NCBI RefSeq assembly: GCF_039529295.1
Contig: NZ_BAAAMN010000003.1
Coordinates: 1 to 64,000, forward strand
DNA: 64,000 nt
DNA from: Yaniella flava
GTDB taxonomy: Bacteria; Actinomycetota; Actinomycetes; Actinomycetales; Micrococcaceae
Direction of reading: 5' to 3'
The notes below the pieces were generated by a model. It was not told the DNA's origin. It did no database searches and was given only the letters and a program-made list of their open reading frames with translations. The translations under genes and the position numbers were made by a program. Below are positions 1 through 6,975 of this stretch, in pieces; the first letter of the stretch is position 1; each line of letters begins with the position of its first letter.

Positions 1-42
1 TACCGGGCCCAGCAATATCACTACACAGCACGCGGCCACACT

Positions 43-540
43 TTACAAACACGACTGTAGTACTAGGAGTTGATCAACGAAGAATTCGCCGAATTCCCAC
101 AACAGGGCAACAAAACCTTTGATGGAAATGACGATCGTGACTTCGAACCACACGGGAAATGTGAGCCGATACGTCTGTGCCGTGACCCCTAATGCAGCGA
201 TAATTGCAAATGTAATAGGAAACCCAGAGTAGAAGTGCACCACGGTGTCCCAGGGCGGCCAGGCCACATAGAGACCCAGTGCGCCGCCCACGTACGGGCC
301 TGCGATCAATAGCAGCGCGTACTGTATCTGGAGACTGACTGGGAAGCGTGCCCGGGTCCAGTACTCGAGCAACCACGGAACACCAACGGTGAGCAGTAGA
401 AGCGCAGCAATCCCGGTCCGTGCCCATTCGCCCTGGATGCCAAAGACGATGCCGGTGGCCAAGAATACGACCCCGGTGCACAGCATGGGAAGATGATCTT
501 GCAGTGCAGGAGTTTTTCGCTCAATGGGCACTGTGTTCAC
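43..540 (-). CDS. Small integral membrane protein, YjdF/DUF2238-like
   Basis: A 165-residue protein with GTG start and about five hydrophobic segments (roughly residues 17-35, 42-60, 70-92, 99-119, 128-150). Between and inside the helices are conserved-looking polar spots: His102 in DTVVHF and the acidic LWEFGEFF stretch around 147-154. This layout (a His near one helix and a WEF/E pair in the last) resembles the YjdF/DUF2238 membrane family, whose function is unknown. It follows the hemolysin III gene on the same strand after a 45-base gap, so the two may be co-transcribed. The family call rests on a short motif match only; the membrane location is the safe part. Confidence 0.55.
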   Translation of the reverse strand: MNTVPIERKTPALQDHLPMLCTGVVFLATGIVFGIQGEWARTGIAALLLLTVGVPWLLEYWTRARFPVSLQIQYALLLIAGPYVGGALGLYVAWPPWDTVVHFYSGFPITFAIIAALGVTAQTYRLTFPVWFEVTIVISIKGFVALLWEFGEFFVDQLLVLQSCL

Positions 541-585
541 GCTACCGCTTTCCCCGACGTCCCGGAGGAGGTGACGTTGAAAACT

Positions 586-1263
586 TCACCATGCGAGGAC
601 AACCGCGGTGGCATGTGACGCCCAAGCGATGACGGTACACAGGTGAAATACTTCGTGGAAGCCAAATGTGTTGGGAAACGGATTTGGCCGCTTCAAGCCG
701 TATGCCACAGCGCCCAAACTATAAAATACTCCGCCGAGCACAATGCACCATACAACGGCACTGCCGCCTGCCTGATAAAAATCTGGGAGGAACCAGATCG
801 CGACCCAGCCCAAGAGCAGATAAACGGCAACATATACCCAGCGGGGTGCAGACAACCACAATTGGCGCACAGCTATACCCACGAGCGCTCCGCTCCATAT
901 GATGCTCAGCAGCAGGATCGTCTGGCTGGTTTCAAGCAGTAACACCGCCAACGGCGTATACGTGCCTGCGATGAGCAAGAAAATATTGGAATGATCAACG
1001 CGCCGCAAAACTGCTCTGACCTTGGGCGTCCAATTGCCCAGATGATACACGGCCGATGAACCAAAGAGGATAACCGAGCACAGCGCAAAGACCGCCACGC
1101 TGACCCGTTGATACGTATGTTCGGGCTGAAAAATCGCAATGAGACCAGCCACCAATGCGATTGGTGCGGCGATCAGGTGGATCCAGCCGCGCAACCGCGG
1201 TTTGTGTACTGGCAACTCCGATGGTTGATGGGGCGAATGTGTCGGAGCAGCTCGAGAGGTCAT
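586..1263 (-). CDS. Hemolysin III family (YqfA/PAQR-like) membrane protein
   Basis: A 225-residue protein with about seven membrane helices. It has the family's conserved polar residues: His29 in the first helix, SAVYHL at 70-75, RRVDHSNIF at 87-95, GTYTP at 100-104 and the C-terminal GFHEVFH near 200-208. These Ser/His/Asp residues form the presumed metal site of the PAQR/CREST superfamily. Despite the name, most bacterial members are not shown to be haemolysins and are thought to act in membrane lipid or envelope homeostasis. Length is normal for the family. It is transcribed away from the APH-like gene at 1382 and upstream of the small membrane gene ending at 43. Confidence 0.85.
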   Translation of the reverse strand: MTSRAAPTHSPHQPSELPVHKPRLRGWIHLIAAPIALVAGLIAIFQPEHTYQRVSVAVFALCSVILFGSSAVYHLGNWTPKVRAVLRRVDHSNIFLLIAGTYTPLAVLLLETSQTILLLSIIWSGALVGIAVRQLWLSAPRWVYVAVYLLLGWVAIWFLPDFYQAGGSAVVWCIVLGGVFYSLGAVAYGLKRPNPFPNTFGFHEVFHLCTVIAWASHATAVVLAW

Positions 1264-1369
1264 GAACTCACCCTACTGTGCCGTGGTGGCGTTGCCGACG
1301 GTTACACCGTGATCTTTCGCAGGGCCAAACAACCCATCGCTTTGGGTCTGATGACACTGCTGCGGGTAC

Positions 1370-1375
1370 TACAAT
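1370..1375 (+). promoter_or_regulatory. Candidate -10 box of a leaderless mRNA
   Basis: TACAAT lies six bases before the ATG at 1382 and there is no purine-rich ribosome site before that ATG. A start at 1382 would put transcription and translation at the same base, a leaderless arrangement common in actinobacteria. No convincing -35 box is visible. Confidence 0.4.
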
Positions 1376-1381
1376 CGAGCT

Positions 1382-2215
1382 ATGTATGCCGTCCGTGCCA
1401 CACACCTCGCTGACCAACTGCTCGACACGATGCCAGCCGATATGGCCACAAAAATACAAGCATACGATTGGCACCAGGCCAAAGTGGTGGAGCGCGGTAA
1501 AGACCATGTCCTGTTGATCGCCGACGACTTGGCGGTCGCCAGGCTACCGCGTCGGCAAGATCCCGAGCTTGAGCGCAAAATGCGGCTCCTTGCAGAACTC
1601 GACTTACCGTGGCGCGTGCCCAGTCCGCTGTCTGCCCTCGGCGACGGGGTGCTGCAGTCCTTTATTCCGGGCACCGCACATCCACATCGTGTCGGTGACG
1701 CAGCAACATTAGCCAACATCATAGAGGTCTTTGACAACTACGACACGAGCGGGTTGAGCCTCGGGGAACCCTTCGCCCAGCGCGGCCGGTTGACCCAACA
1801 GCAGCTAGCGGCCTTGGATCGCGTGGTCGATGATGGCATGGCGTGGGCGATTGCCGAACACGTGCACGCCTGGACCGACGAAGGTGTTGGAAAAGGACTG
1901 GTCCATGGCGATTTGGCGGGTCACAACATGCACTGGGTTGACGGTCAACTCGTCGGCATTTTGGACTGGGACTATGCAGCACGCTGGGATACGGCGCTCA
2001 ATGCCACCTATCTGAACCTGTGGCACGGGGTGGAACTAGAAGCCATCACGGATGTACCGCATCGTGCCCGGGTGTGGTCGGGAGCGCTGGGACTATATGC
2101 GCTTGCCGATGCGCTGAGTTGGGATGTCTCCCCTGGCGGTTGGCGTCGACTGAACGCAAAAGTCCAGCCCAGGATCCTTGCCGCCTACCAAGCCCTGGCC
2201 CACGCCGAAGACTAA
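1382..2215 (+). CDS. APH-family (aminoglycoside/choline kinase-like) phosphotransferase
   Basis: A 277-residue protein with the APH kinase fold signature: the catalytic loop HGDLAGHN at 175-182 (Brenner-type HxDxxxxN) and the metal-binding LDWD at 194-197. The N-terminal lobe is present (VLLIADDLAVARLP around 43-55). The family phosphorylates small molecules such as aminoglycosides, macrolides, homoserine or amino sugars; the substrate cannot be told from sequence. It stands alone between divergent and convergent neighbours. The ATG has no Shine-Dalgarno but sits at the expected start point of a TACAAT promoter. A role in drug resistance is possible but unsupported; many genomic members have metabolic substrates. 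Confidence 0.75.
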   Translation: MYAVRATHLADQLLDTMPADMATKIQAYDWHQAKVVERGKDHVLLIADDLAVARLPRRQDPELERKMRLLAELDLPWRVPSPLSALGDGVLQSFIPGTAHPHRVGDAATLANIIEVFDNYDTSGLSLGEPFAQRGRLTQQQLAALDRVVDDGMAWAIAEHVHAWTDEGVGKGLVHGDLAGHNMHWVDGQLVGILDWDYAARWDTALNATYLNLWHGVELEAITDVPHRARVWSGALGLYALADALSWDVSPGGWRRLNAKVQPRILAAYQALAHAED

Positions 2216-2337
2216 CGCGATGAACCCGGGACAGATCGTTCACAGAGGCTTGGTTCCTCCAGTCGGCTGGGGTATGTCCGGCCAACCAGAAGAATCCGCC
2301 CGCTCCTCTAGCTGGTTTGGCGACACCAGGTTGGATA

Positions 2338-2371
2338 GCACGATGCGGGCAGCGAACTGCCCACATCGTGC
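2338..2371. terminator. Hairpin between convergent genes
   Basis: Arms GCACGATG-C-GGGCAG and CTGCCC-A-CATCGTGC form a 14-pair stem with one C/A mismatch around a CGAA loop. It lies between the converging phosphotransferase and gatB copy 1, so it can serve both. There is no strong T-run on either side. Confidence 0.6.
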
Positions 2372-2381
2372 GTGGTGATGT

Positions 2382-3854
2382 TTAGCTGAGCTTTTCGATG
2401 ATGATTTCGCGAACGCGACCGGCATCAGCTTGACCCTTGGTCGCCTTCATCACCGGCCCGATCAGTGCGCCAACGGCCTGCATGTGGCCGCCTTTGATAC
2501 GCTCCACGACATCTGGATTCGCAGCCATAGCTTCATCCACCGCGGTGGTCAATGCGCCATCATCCGAGACGACGGCTAGCGATCGTGCTTCCACAATCTG
2601 GGAGGGTCGGCCTTCACCTTCTGCAATGTGGCCAACAACTTGGCGTGCGATCTTGTCGTTGATCGTCTTGTCGGCAATCAACTGTTCAATCTCGACGACG
2701 TCCGCTGGCGTAACCCCCAGTGCCTCGGGCGAGACGCCTTGTTCGTTCGCGAGCCTGGCGATTTCACCCATCCACCATTTCCTGGCGGCTTCCGGTGTAG
2801 CACCGGCGACGATGGTTTGCTCGATCTCATCGAGGATACCAGCGGCAACCACATCACGAAATTCGGATTCGGAAAACGCCCACTCTTCGCGCAGGCGGCG
2901 ACGACGCTGGACGGGGTTCTCTGGCAATTCAGCCCTAAGCCGCTCAATCCAGGCTGCATCGGTGACAATCGGCACCAGGTCTGGATCCGAGAAGTACCGA
3001 TAATCGTCGGCATCCGATTTTGGTCGACCCGAACGCGTCGAACGGGCTTCTTCATCCCAGTGACGGGTTTCCTGAACGATGGTTTCGCCGGCGTCCAGGA
3101 CTTTAGCTTGGCGGATGATTTCAGATTCCACCGCTGCTGCCACAGCACGAGTCGAGTTGACGTTCTTCGTTTCGGTACGGGTCCCGAAGGTCGCTGCCCC
3201 AATGGGCATGAGCGAGACGTTGGCGTCACAACGAATGTTGCCACGTTCCATACGCGCATCGGAGACGCCCAATGCCTTGACGATGTCGCGGATGGTCGCC
3301 AAGTAGGCACGTGCCAATTCTGGTGCGCGTTCGCCAGCGCCGGTAATCGGTTTGGAAACGATCTCAACCAGGGGCACACCCGCACGGTTGTAGTCAACCA
3401 ATGAGGACGACGCGCCGTGAATCCGCCCGGTGGACCCGATGTGGGTGAGCTTGCCGGCATCTTCTTCGATGTGGGCACGCTCGATTTCGACCCGGAAGAT
3501 TTCTCCGTCATCCAGTTCTACATCCACGTAGCCGTCGTAGGCGATGGCCGGCTCCAGCTGGGATGTTTGGTAGTTCTTGCCCAAATCCGGGTAGAAGTAC
3601 TGTTTGCGTGCGAACCGCGATTCCGGGGCGATCGTGCAGTTCAGCGCCAGCCCGAGTTTGATACCGTATTCGATACCGGCCTGGTTAATGGTCGGGAGGG
3701 TGCCCGGCATTCCAAGATCTCCGGCAGTGACGTTGGAGTTGGGCTGATCTCCGAACGCGTTGGTTGCAGTCGAGAACATTTTGGTGACGGTGTTGAGTTC
3801 TACGTGGACTTCAAAACCGAGGACGGGTTCATACGTTTGCAATGCTGTTTTCAT
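2382..3854 (-). CDS. gatB: Asp-tRNA(Asn)/Glu-tRNA(Gln) amidotransferase subunit B, copy 1
   Basis: A 490-residue GatB, full length. GatB activates the carboxylate of mischarged Glu-tRNA(Gln) or Asp-tRNA(Asn) with ATP and receives ammonia from GatA. The GatB hallmarks are intact: GFEVHVELNT at 13-22, FARKQYFYPDLGKN, ERAHIEEDAGKL, DYNRAGVPLVEIV, KSDADDYRYF and the C-terminal helical tail ending in REIIIEKLS. Its ATG overlaps the gatA1 stop by four bases, so it is translationally coupled. It is the last gene of a long minus-strand run beginning near ligA, the usual actinobacterial place for gatCAB. It is clearly a paralogue of the second GatB at 37489-38994, not a fragment. What is odd is its partner: the adjacent GatA has no active site, so this GatB would need another ammonia source. 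Confidence 0.95.
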   Translation of the reverse strand: MKTALQTYEPVLGFEVHVELNTVTKMFSTATNAFGDQPNSNVTAGDLGMPGTLPTINQAGIEYGIKLGLALNCTIAPESRFARKQYFYPDLGKNYQTSQLEPAIAYDGYVDVELDDGEIFRVEIERAHIEEDAGKLTHIGSTGRIHGASSSLVDYNRAGVPLVEIVSKPITGAGERAPELARAYLATIRDIVKALGVSDARMERGNIRCDANVSLMPIGAATFGTRTETKNVNSTRAVAAAVESEIIRQAKVLDAGETIVQETRHWDEEARSTRSGRPKSDADDYRYFSDPDLVPIVTDAAWIERLRAELPENPVQRRRRLREEWAFSESEFRDVVAAGILDEIEQTIVAGATPEAARKWWMGEIARLANEQGVSPEALGVTPADVVEIEQLIADKTINDKIARQVVGHIAEGEGRPSQIVEARSLAVVSDDGALTTAVDEAMAANPDVVERIKGGHMQAVGALIGPVMKATKGQADAGRVREIIIEKLS

Positions 3855-5125
3855 TTGGTTGCTCCTGCCGTGGTTTCAACGACCGTGCTGAGGCGGTACA
3901 CCAGCTCGTCTGCATAGGGTGGTGCGCTGATGTGCACGCCCGCCACGCTTGCGGCGGGTAGGCCTGCCAACGAAGCACCCACCCCGGGGTTCGTGGATTC
4001 GTATTCTTCGCCCTGTTGGGTAATACCCGGGACTGCGATGGCATCAACGGATTCAAACGCCGCTTGGTATTCGTTGATGATGGCGGTCCGGATCCGTTGC
4101 GCCGGGTAGAAGTGCGTGTCGATCATGCCCGAGGACAACATGTGGGTCCCCACGATGATGCGGCGTTTTGTTTCGTACCCAAAACCGGCACCACGCGAGG
4201 CGACGATCACGTCTTGGACGGTGCCGTGCCCGGGGGTGACTCGATTGCCAAACCGGATGCCATCAAATTTGGCGAGGTTGGCGGAGAATTCTGCTGCACC
4301 AATAATGTGTGCGGCCTGACGTGCCTGAGACAGCGCGTCGAGCGTGACCTGGGTGGTCTGGGCACCGGCGGCGTGCAGCGCTTCCACACCAGCACGGTAG
4401 GACGCCCATGCTTCGTCAGTCACGTCTGATGGTTGGGTTACGGTGACGCCAATGGTGGTGCCAGCGATCTCGGCCTGAGCGGTGAAGTCCCAGTCGTACT
4501 GCACACTGGTGGGGTCTAGCTCATCGTGTCCCACGAGCACCTCGTGGAGGGCCTGAGCATCGGCAGTGCTCCGTGCGAGCGGGGTGACCGTATCCATCGA
4601 GGAGACTGCGGCCACCACACCAAAGCGAGAAATCGCACCGTACGTTGGTTTCATAGCCACCAAGCCGGTTTCAGCGGCGGCGCGGCGCGCGGTGCCGGCG
4701 GTATCTGAAACCACAGCGAATGGCGCCTGATGGTTGGCGACCACCTCGTGGGCGCCTGACTCGGCGCCCATACCGAATTCGGCGACCCGGGTTTTGCCCA
4801 GAATTGGCAGTCCAGCGGCACGCAGACGAGCCACGGCGGTGGCTTCATACGGTGCGACCCATCCGGCGAGGTATTCTGACCCCGCGGCGGTTGGCATGGC
4901 TGTCGTGACCATGACATCGGATAATACGACCGGTACACCCGCCAGTGGATGATGATAGGCGCCGGCGTCAACGTCTTTAGCCACGGCGAGGGCGTCGTCG
5001 GCATTGACGTGGACGAAGGCGTCCGACCCCGCGTCAAGGTGGGCTTGTACCAATTCGACGGCGGTCGTGTCACCGGCGCGAAGTTTTGCCGCCATAGCAC
5101 TGGCGGTTAGTTCTGTAAGACTCAT
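3851..5125 (-). CDS. GatA-like amidase pseudoenzyme (catalytic triad lost), copy 1
   Basis: A 424-residue GatA homologue, about 90 residues shorter than the second copy (516). GatA normally hydrolyses glutamine with a Lys-cisSer-Ser triad; copy 2 has Lys90, Ser165 and Ser189. Here the Lys motif GVPIAIKD reads GVPVVLSD (Ser69), the Gly/Ser-rich loop with the cis-Ser is deleted, and SDTGGSIR reads SDTAGTAR (Thr145 in place of the nucleophile). The scaffold is conserved around these sites (LPILGKT, MKPTYGAISRFG, TKRRIIVGTH, AQRIRTAI), and the frame is open throughout, so this is not a decayed gene. Start overlaps the gatC1 stop (TAATG). I predict no glutaminase activity; it may be a structural subunit or regulator, or hand ammonia through from another source. 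Homology is certain, role unknown. Confidence 0.9.
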   Translation of the reverse strand: MSLTELTASAMAAKLRAGDTTAVELVQAHLDAGSDAFVHVNADDALAVAKDVDAGAYHHPLAGVPVVLSDVMVTTAMPTAAGSEYLAGWVAPYEATAVARLRAAGLPILGKTRVAEFGMGAESGAHEVVANHQAPFAVVSDTAGTARRAAAETGLVAMKPTYGAISRFGVVAAVSSMDTVTPLARSTADAQALHEVLVGHDELDPTSVQYDWDFTAQAEIAGTTIGVTVTQPSDVTDEAWASYRAGVEALHAAGAQTTQVTLDALSQARQAAHIIGAAEFSANLAKFDGIRFGNRVTPGHGTVQDVIVASRGAGFGYETKRRIIVGTHMLSSGMIDTHFYPAQRIRTAIINEYQAAFESVDAIAVPGITQQGEEYESTNPGVGASLAGLPAASVAGVHISAPPYADELVYRLSTVVETTAGATK

Positions 5126-5391
5126 TACTCTCCGTCCAAGATTGCAGGAACCATGAATTGCCCGTCTTGGGCTTCAGGCGCAGCGGCAAGTGCCTGCTCG
5201 TTGGTCAATTCGTTGGCGACCACGTCTGGGCGCAGTGTGTTGTTGACGGGCAGCGGATTGACGGTGACGGGCAGCTGGTCGTCCGCGGTCACCGCCAGCG
5301 AAGCGATAATCGGGTCGAATTCTGTGGCCAGTCGTTGACGGTCTTGATCCGTCAGGCCTATATGTGCGGTCGCTGCTATGTTGTCAACCAT
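5125..5391 (-). CDS. gatC: Amidotransferase subunit C, copy 1 (divergent)
   Basis: An 88-residue GatC homologue. GatC is a small belt that wraps the GatA-GatB interface. The C-terminal half is recognisable against copy 2 (RPDVVANELTNEQALAAAPE against RDDVVRGVLEQQQALASAPE; both end VPAILDG), while the N-terminal helices are shortened and diverged (IGLTDQDRQRLATEFDPI). A good ribosome site, AAGGAG, precedes the ATG. It lies 22 bases after the GNAT gene and overlaps gatA1 by one base. The divergence matches that of the neighbouring GatA1. Confidence 0.88.
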   Translation of the reverse strand: MVDNIAATAHIGLTDQDRQRLATEFDPIIASLAVTADDQLPVTVNPLPVNNTLRPDVVANELTNEQALAAAPEAQDGQFMVPAILDGE

Positions 5392-5413
5392 GAATCTCCT
5401 TTACTAGATTTCT

Positions 5414-5923
5414 TTAGTTTAAAGGATGGACGTAGACCAAAAAGGTTTCGAGTCCTTCTTGGTGGTCCACTATGCCTGCGGTGTAGAGGTTCCAGTCGCG
5501 GTGTGGTGCGCGGTGGAATCCCATGGCGGTGTACATGGCTTGCGCGGTGGTCATGGATGCCATGGTGGTGATGACCACTGCTGCTGCCTGATGTATGCGT
5601 GCGGTGTCGAGTACGTATTGCACTAGTTTGCGTCCGATACCGCGTCCGCGGTACTCGGGAGCAACCGCTAGCATACGGAATTCTACTTCGTTGTCGTAAG
5701 CAACCTCGCTCAGCGACGAGCCACCAACCGCAATATTGACGCCACCGGCTATCGCGCCATCGTCCTCTGCGATATAGAGGCCCTCGGTTCGAGCGGCAAT
5801 GGTGGTCAGATCGGTGACGTATGGGTCAGTTGCCGCAACGTGTCCTTCGGCCACATACGAGGCGAGGGTCAGCTCACGGATGGCCGGATAATCTCGGGGT
5901 GTGGCGGGGCGAACGGTTACCAA
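5414..5923 (-). CDS. GNAT family N-acetyltransferase
   Basis: A 169-residue GNAT protein beginning VTVRPATPRDYPAI. The acetyl-CoA binding motif A is clear (VEFRMLAVAPEYRGRGIGRKLV, near residues 80-101), followed by AMYTAMGFHRAPHRDW near the end, typical of single-domain GNAT enzymes. The best start is a TTG at 5923, overlapping the upstream phosphatase gene by seven bases; an in-frame open stretch continues upstream inside that gene but has no GNAT similarity. Substrate unknown: amino groups of metabolites, peptides or proteins are all possible. It sits between the inositol-phosphatase-like gene and gatC1. Confidence 0.82.
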   Translation of the reverse strand: MVTVRPATPRDYPAIRELTLASYVAEGHVAATDPYVTDLTTIAARTEGLYIAEDDGAIAGGVNIAVGGSSLSEVAYDNEVEFRMLAVAPEYRGRGIGRKLVQYVLDTARIHQAAAVVITTMASMTTAQAMYTAMGFHRAPHRDWNLYTAGIVDHQEGLETFLVYVHPLN

Positions 5924-6975
5924 GACACCGCTTTCAGTTTCTCTTGCAGTGCTTCGACGCCGTCGGCAGGGCCCGTGGCGGTGACGTGGACGGCACCCTC
6001 GGCGACGGTGCACTGCACATAGAAGTTGGCAATGGTGAAGGCGCTGGCCGTTGAATCGGTGAACGTTTGAATCCAACCGGCAGCATCGTCGGTCGCCACG
6101 CTGCCGTGCAACACGGTCCGACCCACCGGGTGATGCGATTCGACGTCGAGCTCGTGCAGCGCCAAGCCGAGATCCCCGGCCAAGGTCCAATCGGGGGTGG
6201 TATCGGATTGTGGCCAGGCGGCGCGACGGACGGGCACACCGGCTTCCTGGGCGATCAATGCTCCGGCAGCCCAGTCGTATTCCTGTAGCCCGTATTCGGC
6301 GAAGGCATCCAGGGTGCCATCGGCGACCATGCACAAGTCTAATGCCGCTGATCCTGCCCGGCGTAGGTCGGCGAAATCACCGGCGGACACCAGCCGTTGG
6401 AGTTGCTGAAATTGGAAGCCCCGCCGTTGTGGATCATAAGCGAATCCTGATGCCAGTAGCCGACCTGACCGGCCAAGCAAGGGCCCGCTCAAGCGCACGG
6501 GTTGGGCAGGCGTAGTGGTGAGCCCAACGTCGAGCGGCCCGTGGTTCGAAGTGAACGCTCCTCCGTCTGCGCTGGCCCACCATGATCGACCAAGGGCCGG
6601 GGCCACGATAGCCGCCGCGATCCAGGTGCCTTCGTGCTCCACCGCAACTGATGAGCAGTAGTGCGGCAGGCCACGGATGAAGTTGGTGGTGCCATCTAAC
6701 GGATCAATGGACCACCGATAGCCGCTGGGTTCCTCGACGGTGGTCGCGCCATATTCTTCACCGTAGATCTCGTCGTGGGGACGGTAGGAGCGTAAGACAT
6801 ACCGGATGGCGTCTTCGGCTCGGCGGTCGAAGTCTGTGACCCAGTCGGAGCCGGAAGTTTTCGTTTCGGCGCCCAAATCTTCGATGCCTAGCGGGGCGAG
6901 TGTGCCGGGGCGCTGCGCCAATTGGGCAGCACCAGCTTGTGCTGCTGCGCGTGCGACCGCTAAGAATGCCTTCAT
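5917..6975 (-). CDS. Inositol monophosphatase family protein with extra C-terminal domain
   Basis: A 352-residue member of the Mg-dependent, Li-sensitive phosphatase family. Metal and catalytic motifs are intact: GEEYG near 72-76, WSIDPLDGTTNF near 88-99, and the C-terminal EYDWAAGALIAQEAG near 230-245. Members dephosphorylate inositol phosphates, histidinol phosphate or PAP; the substrate is not evident. The usual protein is about 260-290 residues; here roughly 70 residues follow (after about 285) that do not resemble the family and carry a beta-rich TIANFYVQCTVAEGAVHVTATG segment. The ATG overlaps the ligA stop by four bases and the stop overlaps the GNAT gene. Confidence 0.85.
   Translation of the reverse strand: MKAFLAVARAAAQAGAAQLAQRPGTLAPLGIEDLGAETKTSGSDWVTDFDRRAEDAIRYVLRSYRPHDEIYGEEYGATTVEEPSGYRWSIDPLDGTTNFIRGLPHYCSSVAVEHEGTWIAAAIVAPALGRSWWASADGGAFTSNHGPLDVGLTTTPAQPVRLSGPLLGRSGRLLASGFAYDPQRRGFQFQQLQRLVSAGDFADLRRAGSAALDLCMVADGTLDAFAEYGLQEYDWAAGALIAQEAGVPVRRAAWPQSDTTPDWTLAGDLGLALHELDVESHHPVGRTVLHGSVATDDAAGWIQTFTDSTASAFTIANFYVQCTVAEGAVHVTATGPADGVEALQEKLKAVSW

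Noticed and set aside
1..42. Partial gene at the left edge
   Set aside because: Too short and without a recognisable frame.
3851..5125. gatA1 as a frameshifted pseudogene
   Set aside because: The frame is open from start to stop, overlaps both neighbours correctly and keeps the fold motifs; only catalytic parts differ.
5924..6334. Upstream extension of the GNAT frame
   Set aside because: It runs through the IMPase-like gene in another frame and has no similarity to GNAT.
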